Assembly (NCBI RefSeq): GCF_000696575.1
Contig: NZ_JMSQ01000011.1
Coordinates: 160,895 to 224,894 of the forward strand
DNA: 64,000 nt
Origin: Siccibacter colletis
Lineage (GTDB): Bacteria > Pseudomonadota > Gammaproteobacteria > Enterobacterales > Enterobacteriaceae
Direction of reading: 5' to 3'
The position numbers and the translations under genes are program-made. The notes below the pieces were generated by a model, which was given only the letters and a program-made list of their open reading frames with translations, was not told where the DNA came from and ran no database searches. Shown here piece after piece: positions 15,830 to 24,800 of this stretch. Positions within the stretch are counted from its first letter, which is position 1, and every line of letters starts with the position of its first letter.

Positions 15830-16456
15830 TTATCCTCGACTACATCCGAAGTTACGGTCTCCATCACCGAATATTTTAGTTCTTTCTTTGGTCATGTAAT
15901 CCACCCTATTCATTAAATCGTTGTAAGTTTTCTCGAAGTTGTTCCTTTTACGATTTAGGAGATATTTTCCATTTGATGGGTAATTAACTAGCTTCCCAGA
16001 GTCATCTATCGGGATGCCAAGCGCACTGTACCAGGCTGTTGTTATCATTGTGCGTAACGTGTTACGATTCAAGTCGTAATCTCCCAGGTGATAATAAGCA
16101 TCCTGATTGAAAGATAATATTAAATGGTAATGCCGCTTTCCATTTTTAGTATATTCCCTGACCCATGCGTAACGTAAGGTGGAATATCGGGTAACAGGCC
16201 AGTCTTTCCGTTGAGTTTTGATATGTTTATCGTGTCTAAGCTTTGCTTTTAACGCACTGGTGAAACGAGATATAGCACCAGAGTCTATTTTTGGTTGAAA
16301 GAATGGGTTGTCTAGACTCTCTGGATCTATTGGGTCATGTAAATCAACACGTATAATCATTGTATTAGGATGTTCATTGAGTGAATCATCAATAACCTGT
16401 TTGATTCTATCCCGATATAGAGATACATGTGATCCAAACTCACTATTGTATGTCAT
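15830..16456 (-). CDS. yfjJ: YfjJ/YagK-family protein (inovirus Gp2-like)
   Basis: A 208-residue protein, the same length as E. coli YfjJ as I recall it. The middle of the protein has a segment HYHLILSFN after YAWVREYTKNGKR, typical of the YagK/YfjJ C-terminal domain and reminiscent of the His-hydrophobic-His motif of replication initiators. The family occurs on CP4-type islands and satellites, and a role in island replication is possible but unproven. It is 135 bp after the yfjI-like gene on the same strand. Confidence 0.82.
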   Translation of the reverse strand: MTYNSEFGSHVSLYRDRIKQVIDDSLNEHPNTMIIRVDLHDPIDPESLDNPFFQPKIDSGAISRFTSALKAKLRHDKHIKTQRKDWPVTRYSTLRYAWVREYTKNGKRHYHLILSFNQDAYYHLGDYDLNRNTLRTMITTAWYSALGIPIDDSGKLVNYPSNGKYLLNRKRNNFEKTYNDLMNRVDYMTKERTKIFGDGDRNFGCSRG

Positions 16457-16591
16457 ATAGTATCCTGTTTAAAGATAATGGTGTAGGTAATATATACTGT
16501 ATATTATATATTACCTATCATGATAACAAACCATTAGCCGGACTGGGCTCGGTGTTTGTTTTTACTCCTGAATTAAAATCATTTGTTATCA

Positions 16592-18007
16592 TCAGATCAC
16601 GGGGTTTAAACCAGCTATGGTTATCAATGTGGTTTTGCCTTTCTTTGCCACTAGTATTCTATTTTGAGAGTACAACATACCGAGTAATTCATTTGCTTTA
16701 CTACGATTTCTAAATTTATTAGGGCCATATTGGAGCACAGTATTTTTAGTAATGTAAGGTACAACAAGGCGATTACAATGATTTTTTATCCACCAATAAA
16801 GCTCATCCGCCTCCGAGATTGCGGGCGTTAATTCCGGAGGTTTAGAAAATATGTGGATGTACTCATTAACATACCAGGTAGTTATCTTCACAGCATCTTC
16901 GACTGCAGAAAGAGGTATATCTCCATCATTGCCATTAAAATAATGCAGCAGAGAGGCCACTCTGGCCATATTTTCTGCGACCTTAGATGCATAGTCTCTA
17001 AAATCTGATAAGGTGCCGAGTAAGCCCATATCTGACTCCACCTTGTTATAAAATTCGATCCAGCGATTTTCTGCTTCTACAGAAAATCGCAGGCAAAGAC
17101 GATCATTTTGGTTATCTCTGGCAATACTTTCGTTAACTATCTCCATCAGTCGTTGATGGAATACCGGCAAATGTTCGCTTGAAACAACGGGGCTGGAGAT
17201 TCTTCTGGAACCTTGCTTTGAATCAGGCTGGCATATGAGACATCGAGCGAAAAAACCGATCCCTTTGGCTGTATCGCCTTTACGTTGCAGATAACCTTTA
17301 AACACATCAGGCTGAACCATAAGTGCTAGCGTCAGTCTGGCATCTCTGATTAATTTCTCTGGCTCACTTTTCCTTTCCACTGAAAATGTTGCGCCATCCC
17401 ACATTTTGTTGATGAAAGGTAGTTCGTTCAACGTGTAACCGTTAAAAATAGTGCCAGCCTCATCAGACATGATACCGACAGATCTCCAATAACCACAGAG
17501 GTAATCTTTAATAGCCGCAGGAGTGGCATCATTAAATATCTGCTTGAACCTGATCGGTGGTTGCTGGTGCGACGCCAACAGCGCTTTAAGTTGTTCATTT
17601 GTCGCCAAATGATCTTTGTTACGGCGAATATCTGATTTGAGTTTTGATATCAGTGCTTTTCTTTCAAAATTAAAAATTTCTTCATCACTTCGCCAAGTAT
17701 TAAGAGCATGCGTGTACTTATCAAATAATTTTTCATCCAGTTGATATAATGGCTTCATCAGCATTTTATCAACCGTACTTTTCCGTTCGCCAGATTCTGC
17801 AAGTGTCAGCAAGAAAAGTGATACTGGGCTACGTAGATTAGTAAGTCGACAAACATCAATCCGGTTCTGACAGGCAAGAGAAATTACTCCAAGAGCAGAA
17901 GCAGCAATCAAACCTTGAGGGGCCTGCGTATGCTGTTCCACTTCATAAATTGCATTTCTGATAATCTGAGGGAACGCATTTACAGGAAAAGGATGACCGT
18001 TAAACAT
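16592..18007 (-). CDS. yfjI: YfjI-like DUF3987 protein
   Basis: A 471-residue DUF3987 protein (E. coli YfjI is of similar length). It begins MFNGHPFPVNAFPQIIRNAI and has a degenerate P-loop, AESGERKST, near residue 70, and a conserved core SDEAGTIFNGYTLNELPF near 185. DUF3987 proteins resemble the primase-helicase or ATPase proteins of satellites and islands, so a replication or maintenance role is plausible; this is inference. It lies between alpA and yfjJ as in CP4-57. Base composition is AT-rich, like the rest of the island. Confidence 0.85.
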   Translation of the reverse strand: MFNGHPFPVNAFPQIIRNAIYEVEQHTQAPQGLIAASALGVISLACQNRIDVCRLTNLRSPVSLFLLTLAESGERKSTVDKMLMKPLYQLDEKLFDKYTHALNTWRSDEEIFNFERKALISKLKSDIRRNKDHLATNEQLKALLASHQQPPIRFKQIFNDATPAAIKDYLCGYWRSVGIMSDEAGTIFNGYTLNELPFINKMWDGATFSVERKSEPEKLIRDARLTLALMVQPDVFKGYLQRKGDTAKGIGFFARCLICQPDSKQGSRRISSPVVSSEHLPVFHQRLMEIVNESIARDNQNDRLCLRFSVEAENRWIEFYNKVESDMGLLGTLSDFRDYASKVAENMARVASLLHYFNGNDGDIPLSAVEDAVKITTWYVNEYIHIFSKPPELTPAISEADELYWWIKNHCNRLVVPYITKNTVLQYGPNKFRNRSKANELLGMLYSQNRILVAKKGKTTLITIAGLNPVI

Positions 18008-18133
18008 ATAATACCTCTAATACAATTCACGTTAAAAAGTTCTACGCAAGTTGCTATTCCGCTATTAATAGCAGAAATAGCAGGATGAAATAACTCTAAT
18101 TACAACATTTTGAATGTATGTTAGGTAATTCCT

Positions 18134-18346
18134 TCAAATAAGTTTGCTGCGTTGCGCTAGCCATTCATCAATCTCTGATTCAACCCATCCAACAGATTTC
18201 ACTCCGAGCATTCGCTTTTTGGGGAAGGAAGCGTCGTAACGCGGTGATTTGGGGTTCAACCAGTCGTAGATTGTTGCCCTTGCCATACCAGTTTTTTGGA
18301 TTACCGCAGGTAAGCGGAGTATCCTAACGGTTGATGGATTGTTCAT
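18134..18346 (-). CDS. alpA: AlpA-family regulator / excision activator
   Basis: A 70-residue DNA-binding protein almost identical to what I recall of E. coli AlpA: RILRLPAVIQKTGMARATIY is a MerR/excisionase-type helix-turn-helix, followed by DWLNPKSPRYDASFPKKRML and WVESEIDEWL. In K-12, AlpA raises intA expression and promotes excision of CP4-57. It is about 130 bp upstream of the yfjI-like gene and lies on the same strand as intA, separated from it by an oppositely oriented gene. Confidence 0.93.
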   Translation of the reverse strand: MNNPSTVRILRLPAVIQKTGMARATIYDWLNPKSPRYDASFPKKRMLGVKSVGWVESEIDEWLAQRSKLI

Positions 18347-18471
18347 GCTTGATTGCCTCTCGTTAGTTCATTTTGGTTGTAGAAAGATTAGCGGCAAGCA
18401 TTAATGCAAAAAATCCGCGTACCAAAAATACATTTTTTACAACACTTAACTAATTGATATTTGGTGTTTTA

Positions 18472-19350
18472 ATGTTGACAGCGATTGAGTTTTGCGAAGA
18501 AATTAGTCAAAAATCGGTTTGTCTTTCTGGGCAGATGGTCGAATGTGATTGGGACATATACATTGATATGCTCAGCGAAAGTTATCCTGCGATACTGAAG
18601 GAACTAAGCGAAATGCGAGATCAGTTCTGGAATTCTGATAAGGTAGGAACACGAGTGGTTTTGTATAGTGATCCATCTCATGAAGAGTATAAATATTGTA
18701 CTGGTGACAGAGTGGGTCAATTAATAGAGGAATATGCTGAATTATATGATCCAGTTCAGGAATGCTGGAAAGAGTTAAAGTCACGTATTTTCAGGGGAAC
18801 ATTTTCTCATCTTATTCAGGATCCTTTTTTAATTAATGATGTGTTTAAATCACATCTATTTTTTGCCTCGATGTCTTATCAATGGGGAAAATCAGTTATG
18901 TCAGAGAATGAGTGTGTTGCTATTAAAGCATTCATTAAATCTTCTGAATTATTTGATAGATGTATTGGTATGTCATGGTTTCATGTTTCTGTATGTGCTC
19001 AAAAAAAATTATCCCATGTTAGAGCTAAAGCCGGAAAACAAGGTGGGAGAAGTAAAGCGGAAGTATATCGAGTAATTCAAGATAAACTTGTTTATTTGAT
19101 CAATGAATCTGTTCCTGAAGGTGGGTGGAAAAGTAAAGCAGCTGCGGTAAATGCTCTCATTGATCCTTTGTGGGACTTTATTAAAGAGTCAAATTTTGAC
19201 ATTAACAATGAAAGTAAAAAATATCGTATCGCAACAATGAGCCAAGATGCTTTGGAAGATACCATTATTAAAAACTGGTCAAGAAATATTGAAAGTATCA
19301 AATTGGCTTTAGATAATACAGTTGCTAGAAAAAAGAAAGTCACAGGATAA
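18472..19350 (+). CDS. Unrecognised island protein between intA and alpA
   Basis: A 292-residue soluble protein, AT-rich at DNA level. I chose ATG 18472; an in-frame TTG at 18454 adds six residues. It is acidic and helical in the first half (EFCEEISQKSVCLSGQMVEC) and has a basic central segment (SHVRAKAGKQGGRSKAEVYR) followed by a helix-rich part that may bind nucleic acid. Its position and its orientation, opposite to intA and alpA, match yfjH of CP4-57, but I cannot confirm homology by sequence. It is convergent with intA, with a perfect 13-bp hairpin between the stops. Function unknown. Confidence 0.7.
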   Translation: MLTAIEFCEEISQKSVCLSGQMVECDWDIYIDMLSESYPAILKELSEMRDQFWNSDKVGTRVVLYSDPSHEEYKYCTGDRVGQLIEEYAELYDPVQECWKELKSRIFRGTFSHLIQDPFLINDVFKSHLFFASMSYQWGKSVMSENECVAIKAFIKSSELFDRCIGMSWFHVSVCAQKKLSHVRAKAGKQGGRSKAEVYRVIQDKLVYLINESVPEGGWKSKAAAVNALIDPLWDFIKESNFDINNESKKYRIATMSQDALEDTIIKNWSRNIESIKLALDNTVARKKKVTG

Positions 19351-19374
19351 AAGCCCGTATTATTAATAGTTGAA

Positions 19375-19403
19375 TTATCAGCACCCATTATGGGTGCTGA
19401 TAA
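19375..19403. terminator. Perfect 13-bp hairpin between convergent genes
   Basis: Arms TTATCAGCACCCA (19375-19387) and TGGGTGCTGATAA (19391-19403) with a TTA loop, between the stops of the unknown gene (19350) and intA (19409). It may end both transcripts, although no U-run follows on either side. Confidence 0.5.
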
Positions 19404-19408
19404 AGGAT

Positions 19409-20650
19409 TCATCCCACAAGACGTATTCCCCTTACCCCACTATTAACGATACTGCCGCTATCTGCTGCTTTTACAAAATCAGCCCACCATTGCATCATCG
19501 GACGACGTTGCTCAAGATAATCACTGCGATTATAAGCGCGACGTACCTCATTTTTGTCTACATGAGCAAGTGCTGCTTCAATGACATCAGGTGGAAATCC
19601 TTCCTCATTGAGTGCCGTACTGGCGATAGAACGTAAGCCGTGTGAAACGAGTACTCCCCCTAAACCAGCACGCTTAAGGGCTGCATTCACTGTCTGGCTG
19701 TTCATCGGCTGGGTAGGCTTAATGCGACTGGGAAAGATAAATTCTCGGTCACCACTAAGTGACTTCATCATTTCCAAAACAGAGAGGGCCTCATCGGATA
19801 GTGGAACCGTATGGTCCCGGTTCATCTTCATTCGGGCAGCAGGGATTTTCCATTCGCTAGCATCAAAATCGATCTCATCCCATCGAGCTTCAGCGGCTTC
19901 GGCAGGGCGGGTAATGGTGAGAAGCTGCCACATGAATAGGCATCGTGTGGACAGGCTGATACTTGCCGTGCCCATAGTCTGCATTAATTGTGGAAGTTGA
20001 TCCGGGCGGATACTAGGCATGTTTTTCTTCTGCGGTTTCTCGAATGCTTTCCCGATGTTAACGCTGGGAACAGCATCAATTAGGCCTGTGTTCTGAGCAT
20101 AAATCATGACTTCGTTAATACGCTGACAAAGGCGGCGAACAGTCTCTAATGCACCTCTGGCCTGAACCGGCTGCACTGCTTTAACAAGAGTATGAGCCTT
20201 AATCTCGGTGACACTGATATCACCGATTGCTGGGAAAACATCTCTCTCAAGCGAGCGCCAGATATCATCGGCATAATCCTCTGTTACGCTGGCTTTCTTC
20301 ACATTCCACCAACGCTCCGCAACTAACAGGAAAGTATTGGTTTTGGCTTCTTGAGAATTCCTAACCTGTTCTTTCTGATGTTCCTGAGGATCAATGTCTT
20401 TCGCCAACAAAACTCGAGATTCAGCTCTGAGTTTACGTGCATCAGAAAGCGAGACGGCAGGGTAGGCACCGAAGCTCTGTTTGGTTCGCAGCTTGGTTAG
20501 AGGCCGATAGTAACGGAACTGCCAGAGCTTACTACCGCTGGACTTGATTAGCAGAGTAAGCCCGTCACCATCATACAGCTGGTAATCGGCATCTTTAGGT
20601 TTGGCGGCTTTGATTTCCGTATCTGTTAACGGCTTGGTTTTTCTTGCCAC
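19409..20650 (-). CDS. intA: Tyrosine recombinase IntA (CP4-57 type integrase)
   Basis: A 413-residue P4-family integrase, the length I recall for K-12 IntA and with an N-terminus that reads the same (ARKTKPLTDTEIKAAKPKDA). Catalytic parts are visible: Arg in TRPAEAAEARW, the His-x-x-Arg pair in VSHGLRSIAS, a later His in ALAHVDKNEV, and the nucleophile Tyr in the AYNRSDYLEQRR region. The start is GTG 20650 with a GGGGGAG stretch close upstream. It recombines the island at the 3' end of ssrA, which lies about 200 bp beyond its start. A perfect 15-bp inverted repeat covers its promoter region. Confidence 0.95.
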   Translation of the reverse strand: MARKTKPLTDTEIKAAKPKDADYQLYDGDGLTLLIKSSGSKLWQFRYYRPLTKLRTKQSFGAYPAVSLSDARKLRAESRVLLAKDIDPQEHQKEQVRNSQEAKTNTFLLVAERWWNVKKASVTEDYADDIWRSLERDVFPAIGDISVTEIKAHTLVKAVQPVQARGALETVRRLCQRINEVMIYAQNTGLIDAVPSVNIGKAFEKPQKKNMPSIRPDQLPQLMQTMGTASISLSTRCLFMWQLLTITRPAEAAEARWDEIDFDASEWKIPAARMKMNRDHTVPLSDEALSVLEMMKSLSGDREFIFPSRIKPTQPMNSQTVNAALKRAGLGGVLVSHGLRSIASTALNEEGFPPDVIEAALAHVDKNEVRRAYNRSDYLEQRRPMMQWWADFVKAADSGSIVNSGVRGIRLVG

Positions 20651-20669
20651 GGGGGAGTCTCCATGCGTT

Positions 20670-20708
20670 TAGGCCCAACGAAAACAATAGAGCTTTTCGT
20701 TGGGCCTA
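20670..20708. repeat. Perfect 15-bp inverted repeat upstream of intA
   Basis: TAGGCCCAACGAAAA (20670-20684) and TTTTCGTTGGGCCTA (20694-20708) form perfect arms around a 9-base spacer, and the motif TGGGCCTA recurs at 20713-20720. It lies in the 200 bp between the intA start and ssrA. It could be a recombinase or AlpA arm site, or a hairpin that limits intA expression. Confidence 0.7.
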
Positions 20709-20774
20709 TCAATGGGCCTAAAAGGTTCGGATTTAATTAGTTCAGTTCAGACTTCGAGGGACAAATTGAGGCAC

Positions 20775-20807
20775 AAAAAAGCCCGCAGGGCTTGCGCCGT
20801 GCGGGCT
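20775..20807 (-). terminator. ssrA intrinsic terminator
   Basis: Stem AGCCCGCA / TGCGGGCT followed on the minus strand by TTTTTTG, about 47 bp beyond the CCA end of tmRNA. The sequence matches the ssrA terminator of E. coli as I recall it, so the native terminator is retained between ssrA and the integrase. Confidence 0.85.
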
Positions 20808-20853
20808 CTTAGGACTTCACCGGATGACTCTGGTAATCACCGATGGAGAATTT

Positions 20854-21217
20854 TGGTGGAGCTGGCGGGAGTTGAACCCGCGTCCGAAATTCCTACATCC
20901 TCGGTACTACATGCTTAGTTTGTCTTTACATTCGCCTGGCAGCTGCGGACAAACACGCCACTACCAGACTAGCCTGATTAGTTTTAACGCTTCAACCCCA
21001 GGCAGGGCATCCACGCGATCTCTTTTTGGTTTGACCTCTCTTGATCCCCGTCCTAAGAGCGGAGGCTAGGGAGAGAGGGCTCTAAGCAGGTTATTAAGCT
21101 GCTAAAGCGTAGTTTTCGTCGTTTGCGACTATTTTTTTGCGGTTTTTTTACGAGGCCTACCGCACCTCGGCATGCACCTTGGGTTTCGCGAATCCCGTCG
21201 AATCCAGAATCAGCCCC
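20854..21217 (-). ncRNA. ssrA: tmRNA (transfer-messenger RNA)
   Basis: The 364-nt tmRNA runs from GGGGCTGATTCTGGATTCGA (5' end at 21217) to the encoded CCA at 20854-20856. The tRNA-like 3' part contains the T-arm GTTCAACTCC. The tag reading frame at 21094-21126 (minus strand) encodes ANDENYALAA and ends TAA TAA. tmRNA with SmpB rescues stalled ribosomes and tags nascent chains for proteolysis. Its 3' end is the integration site of the neighbouring island. A TATACT -10 element is at 21232-21237. Confidence 0.98.
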
Positions 21218-21231
21218 AGAAGTGTTTGCGA

Positions 21232-21237
21232 AGTATA
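21232..21237 (-). promoter_or_regulatory. ssrA promoter -10 element
   Basis: TATACT on the minus strand, 14 bp upstream of the mature 5' end. The distance leaves room for the short 5' extension of pre-tmRNA that is removed by RNase P. No convincing -35 hexamer was seen. Confidence 0.6.
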
Positions 21238-21846
21238 GCAGAATTGTGACACGACATGCCAGTCCATATCACGTCCGCCGGTTGCGCACCACACCCCATG
21301 CGCGAAAACGCTCAAAAATCACTCACCACTATCCTGCTGAAAATCCTGACGTTGCGCAGCTATCACCTGTGCACTTTATATTATTTGCAATTATTCATGT
21401 TCGATAATATTCGTTTTGATTAATTAAACTCGTGCGCAATTAATAAATGAAAATACAGGATATATTTTTACGTTTCTTTATATTCCGTAGTCTCATAGTC
21501 ACGGGTTATTAAATTTAACGCCTGTAATGCAATTATGTAGCAATACTTAACCAACGCGGAATAACTGCGGGATATATCATCTTTCATTGATAGTTTTTTG
21601 TTATTTTTGGTTTTATATTGCCTATTCCCGGATCGTTGTTTATACCTTTACATAGGAGCGCCCGCCTTATTCTGCGCCAGCGCACGTAATAAAATATCAA
21701 TACTTTCATGGTGTTGTGTAACTCCATAACCGCACGGCATATACCTCCTGCGCGCCACGCTTTTGCGTGACGTTAATGCCCTGCGTCTGCGCCATATACG
21801 GAGCGGTGAGGTAAAAATATGAATAATGTTTTAGCATGAGGATAAA
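21238..21846. other. AT-rich region between ssrA and bapA
   Basis: About 600 bases without a credible gene. The part next to ssrA is its promoter. The rest (21380-21700) is very AT-rich and is probably the bapA control region; CACGC-TTTT-GCGTG (near 21757-21770) is a small hairpin about 80 bp before the bapA start. No known operator was recognised. Confidence 0.5.
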
Positions 21847-24800
21847 ATGATTGCCGTGCAAAATAACCTTTCCGATTCCGTGGATATCCTTAATAAGCAA
21901 ACGGGTGATGTCGTTTCGCAATATCCTCAGAGCGCAGACCGCGTTGTTAACCTTGCCGACACCAGTATTGTCAGGGTAAATGCTTCTCCCGACGTGGTTA
22001 ATTTTTATGAGCGTCAGGGCGGGGACTTAATTGTCCATATGAAAGACGGGACCACGGTCCGCTATCAAAATTTCTTCCGTCTTGACCTTGACGGCCAACA
22101 CAGCGAACTCATTTTTGAAGACAGCCTGGGCACGCACCACGCTGTCTTTCCTTTTGCCAGCGAGGCCGCGCCGGCCACCGCTGAAGTTATCGTTCCCACC
22201 TTCACCGATACCTCTCTCGGGGCGCTGATTGGTGCGGAAGGCCTGGGCGCCAGCGGTATCTCCGGGCTGGGTGTGCTGGGCGCTATTGCCGCCGCAGCGG
22301 GCGTGGCCGGGATCGCTATCGCCGCCAGCAACAGCGGCGGTGGCGGTGGGGATGATAACAACAACGGCGGCGGCGATGGTGGGAACGGTAATCCGAATCC
22401 CAATCCAAACCCGAATCCCAACCCGCCGGATTCCACACTGACCGTCGATCCGCTTACCGCCGATAACACCGTTAACGTAGCGGAAAGCCAGCAGCCACTG
22501 ACGCTGAGCGGCACCACCAATGCTGCCAACGCCGGGAGGCCCGTGTCGTTCGTGCTCGGCGGGCGCACCTGGACCACCACCGTTGGCGAGAACGGCGAGT
22601 GGAGCGTCACTATGCCGGTGGAGCTGCTGCAGTCGCTGCCGCAGGGGCTGAACTCCATCAAAATCATCATGGTGGACAGCGAAGGGCGCACCATCTCCAA
22701 AGATTACTCGTTCAACGTCGATACCGTGCCGCCGGCGCTGGAGATGGGCGAGTTCGTGCCGGGTAACGTACTGGACTCAAGCCATCTGAATGCAGACCGC
22801 TTCGTGCGTGGCTCCTCCGACTCGGCGGACGCCGGAAGCCGCGTCGTCATCACCCTGAACGGCAAAACCTACACCACGGTGGTGGGCGAAGATGGCAACT
22901 GGCTGTCGCGTATCCCGGTCAGCGATCTGAAAGCGCTGGCCGACGGCCAGGAATACACCATCACCTATACCGTGACCGACAAGGCCGGGAACGTCACGAA
23001 AGGTGAAATCGACTTCACGGTTAACCTCAACCAGGGTGCCATTACCGTTAATCCGCTGACCGGCGACAACACGCTGGACGGTGCTGAACTGCAGCTCGAC
23101 CAGATCCTTACCGGCCAGACGCAAAATATTGCCGCCGGACAAACCGTGACCATTACCCTCGGCGGCAAAACCTATTTCGCTATCGTGCAGGGCGACGGCA
23201 ACTGGAAAGCCACTATACCGTCGGGCGATCTGCTGGCGCTGCAGGACGGTAGCCAGACGCTGGTGGTCAGCGTGCCGGGCAACAACGGCAGCGTGATCAC
23301 CAAAGAGACGCCGATTACGGTGGATCAGAGTGAAACCAGCATTGCCATCGCCATCATCTCTACCGATGACTATCTCAACGCCGCAGAAATCACCCAGCCG
23401 CTGGAGATCCGCGGCGTTTCCACCGTTTACGGACCGGGCGTCACCATCGTGGTGCAGCTCAACGGTAAAAGTTATACCGCGGTGGTGGACGGTTCAGGTA
23501 ACTGGAGTGCGGTGATCCCGACGGCGGATCTGGCCCTGCTGAAAGACGGCCCGCGTGAAGTGACCGCTACGGTAACCCTCGGTAATCAGAGCGCGTCCGA
23601 TGAACATATTCTGAACGTGGCGACTAACCAGCTGCCGAAGCCGGAGATCGATACCCCGTTCGTGGATGGCATTCTCAATGGCCTCGAAGTCGGGCAGGCG
23701 CAGACCCTGACCGGTAATACTGGCGTCAGCGGCGTCGGTCAGAAAGTGTCGGTCGTGCTGGGTGGGAAAACCTATACCGGCACCGTCAACAGCGACGGTA
23801 GCTGGTCGGTAACGGTGCCAGCCGCCGATCTGCAGCAGCTGCCGCAGGGAACTGCGCCGATCGTGGTAAACGTGTCGGATGCGGCGGGCAACAACGCCTC
23901 GCTGCCCGTCAACGCCACGGTAGACACGCTGCCGCCGGAGCTGGCCGTGCTGCCGATTAGCGGCGACGGCAAGCTGAGCAGCGCCGATCTCAATACCCCG
24001 CAGGTGCTGAGCGGCGTTTCCGCCGTGAGCGAGGCCGGGCAAACCGTCACCGTCACGCTGAACGGCAAAACCTATACCACCCAGGTGGGTGGCGACGGCA
24101 ACTGGCAGATCGCTATTCCGTCAGCGGATCTGAAACAGCTTCCGCCGGATGACAGCATCGCCACCGTGCGCCTGACCGATGCGGCGGGTAACGTGCGTGA
24201 AGTGCAGCAGACCATCAACGTGAAAACGGCGCAGCCGACCATCGACGTCGCCACCTTCACCGCCGACAACACCCTGGATGCAGCGGAGCTGAAAACCGAT
24301 CAGGTGCTGAAAGGCACCACGACTAACGTTGAAGCGGGCAGCGTAGTCACCGTTACCGTTAACGGCTCCACCTTCAAAGGCGTGGTGGGCAGCGACGGAA
24401 CCTGGTCTGTGACCCTCCCGGCAGGCGTGCTCCAGCAGCTCGCTAACGGTGAGGCGACGATCGGCCTGAGCGTCACCGACGGCTATGGCCAGACCGGAAC
24501 CGGTTCCCATACCGTGGTGGTGAATAACGATACCGCCGGGGTCGCGATCAGCATTATCAGCAGTGACGATTACCTGAGCCGTGCCGAGGCGGATTCCCCG
24601 CTCACCATCAACGGCACCAGCGCCGGGCTGACGACAGGCACCGTGGTTACGGTGGTGATCAACGGCGTAACCTACACCTCGCCGGTGGATGCGGACGGAA
24701 ACTGGGCGGTTACGCTCACGCCTGCGCAACTGCAGGCGCTGCCGGACGGCCCGGTCGAGATTGTTGCCAGCGCGCCAGCCAACGGCGGCACCATCACCGA

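Larger units (their letters stand above)
6820..20853. mobile_element. CP4-57-like integrative island (recognised part)
   Basis: The minus-strand order intA, alpA, yfjI, yfjJ, then yfjP, yfjQ, yfjR, ypjK, yfjS, yfjT, with intA next to the 3' end of ssrA, is the scaffold of the K-12 CP4-57 prophage at the same site. IntA (413 residues), AlpA (70) and YfjQ (273) have the lengths I recall for K-12. No virion genes are visible. Cargo between yfjJ and yfjP is a CBASS operon rather than rnlAB and neighbours. The ssrA-proximal boundary is certain to within a few tens of bases; no second copy of the ssrA 3' end was spotted in 1-20 kb, so the distal end is unknown and the 1-6.6 kb genes could be part of it. 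Confidence 0.85.
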
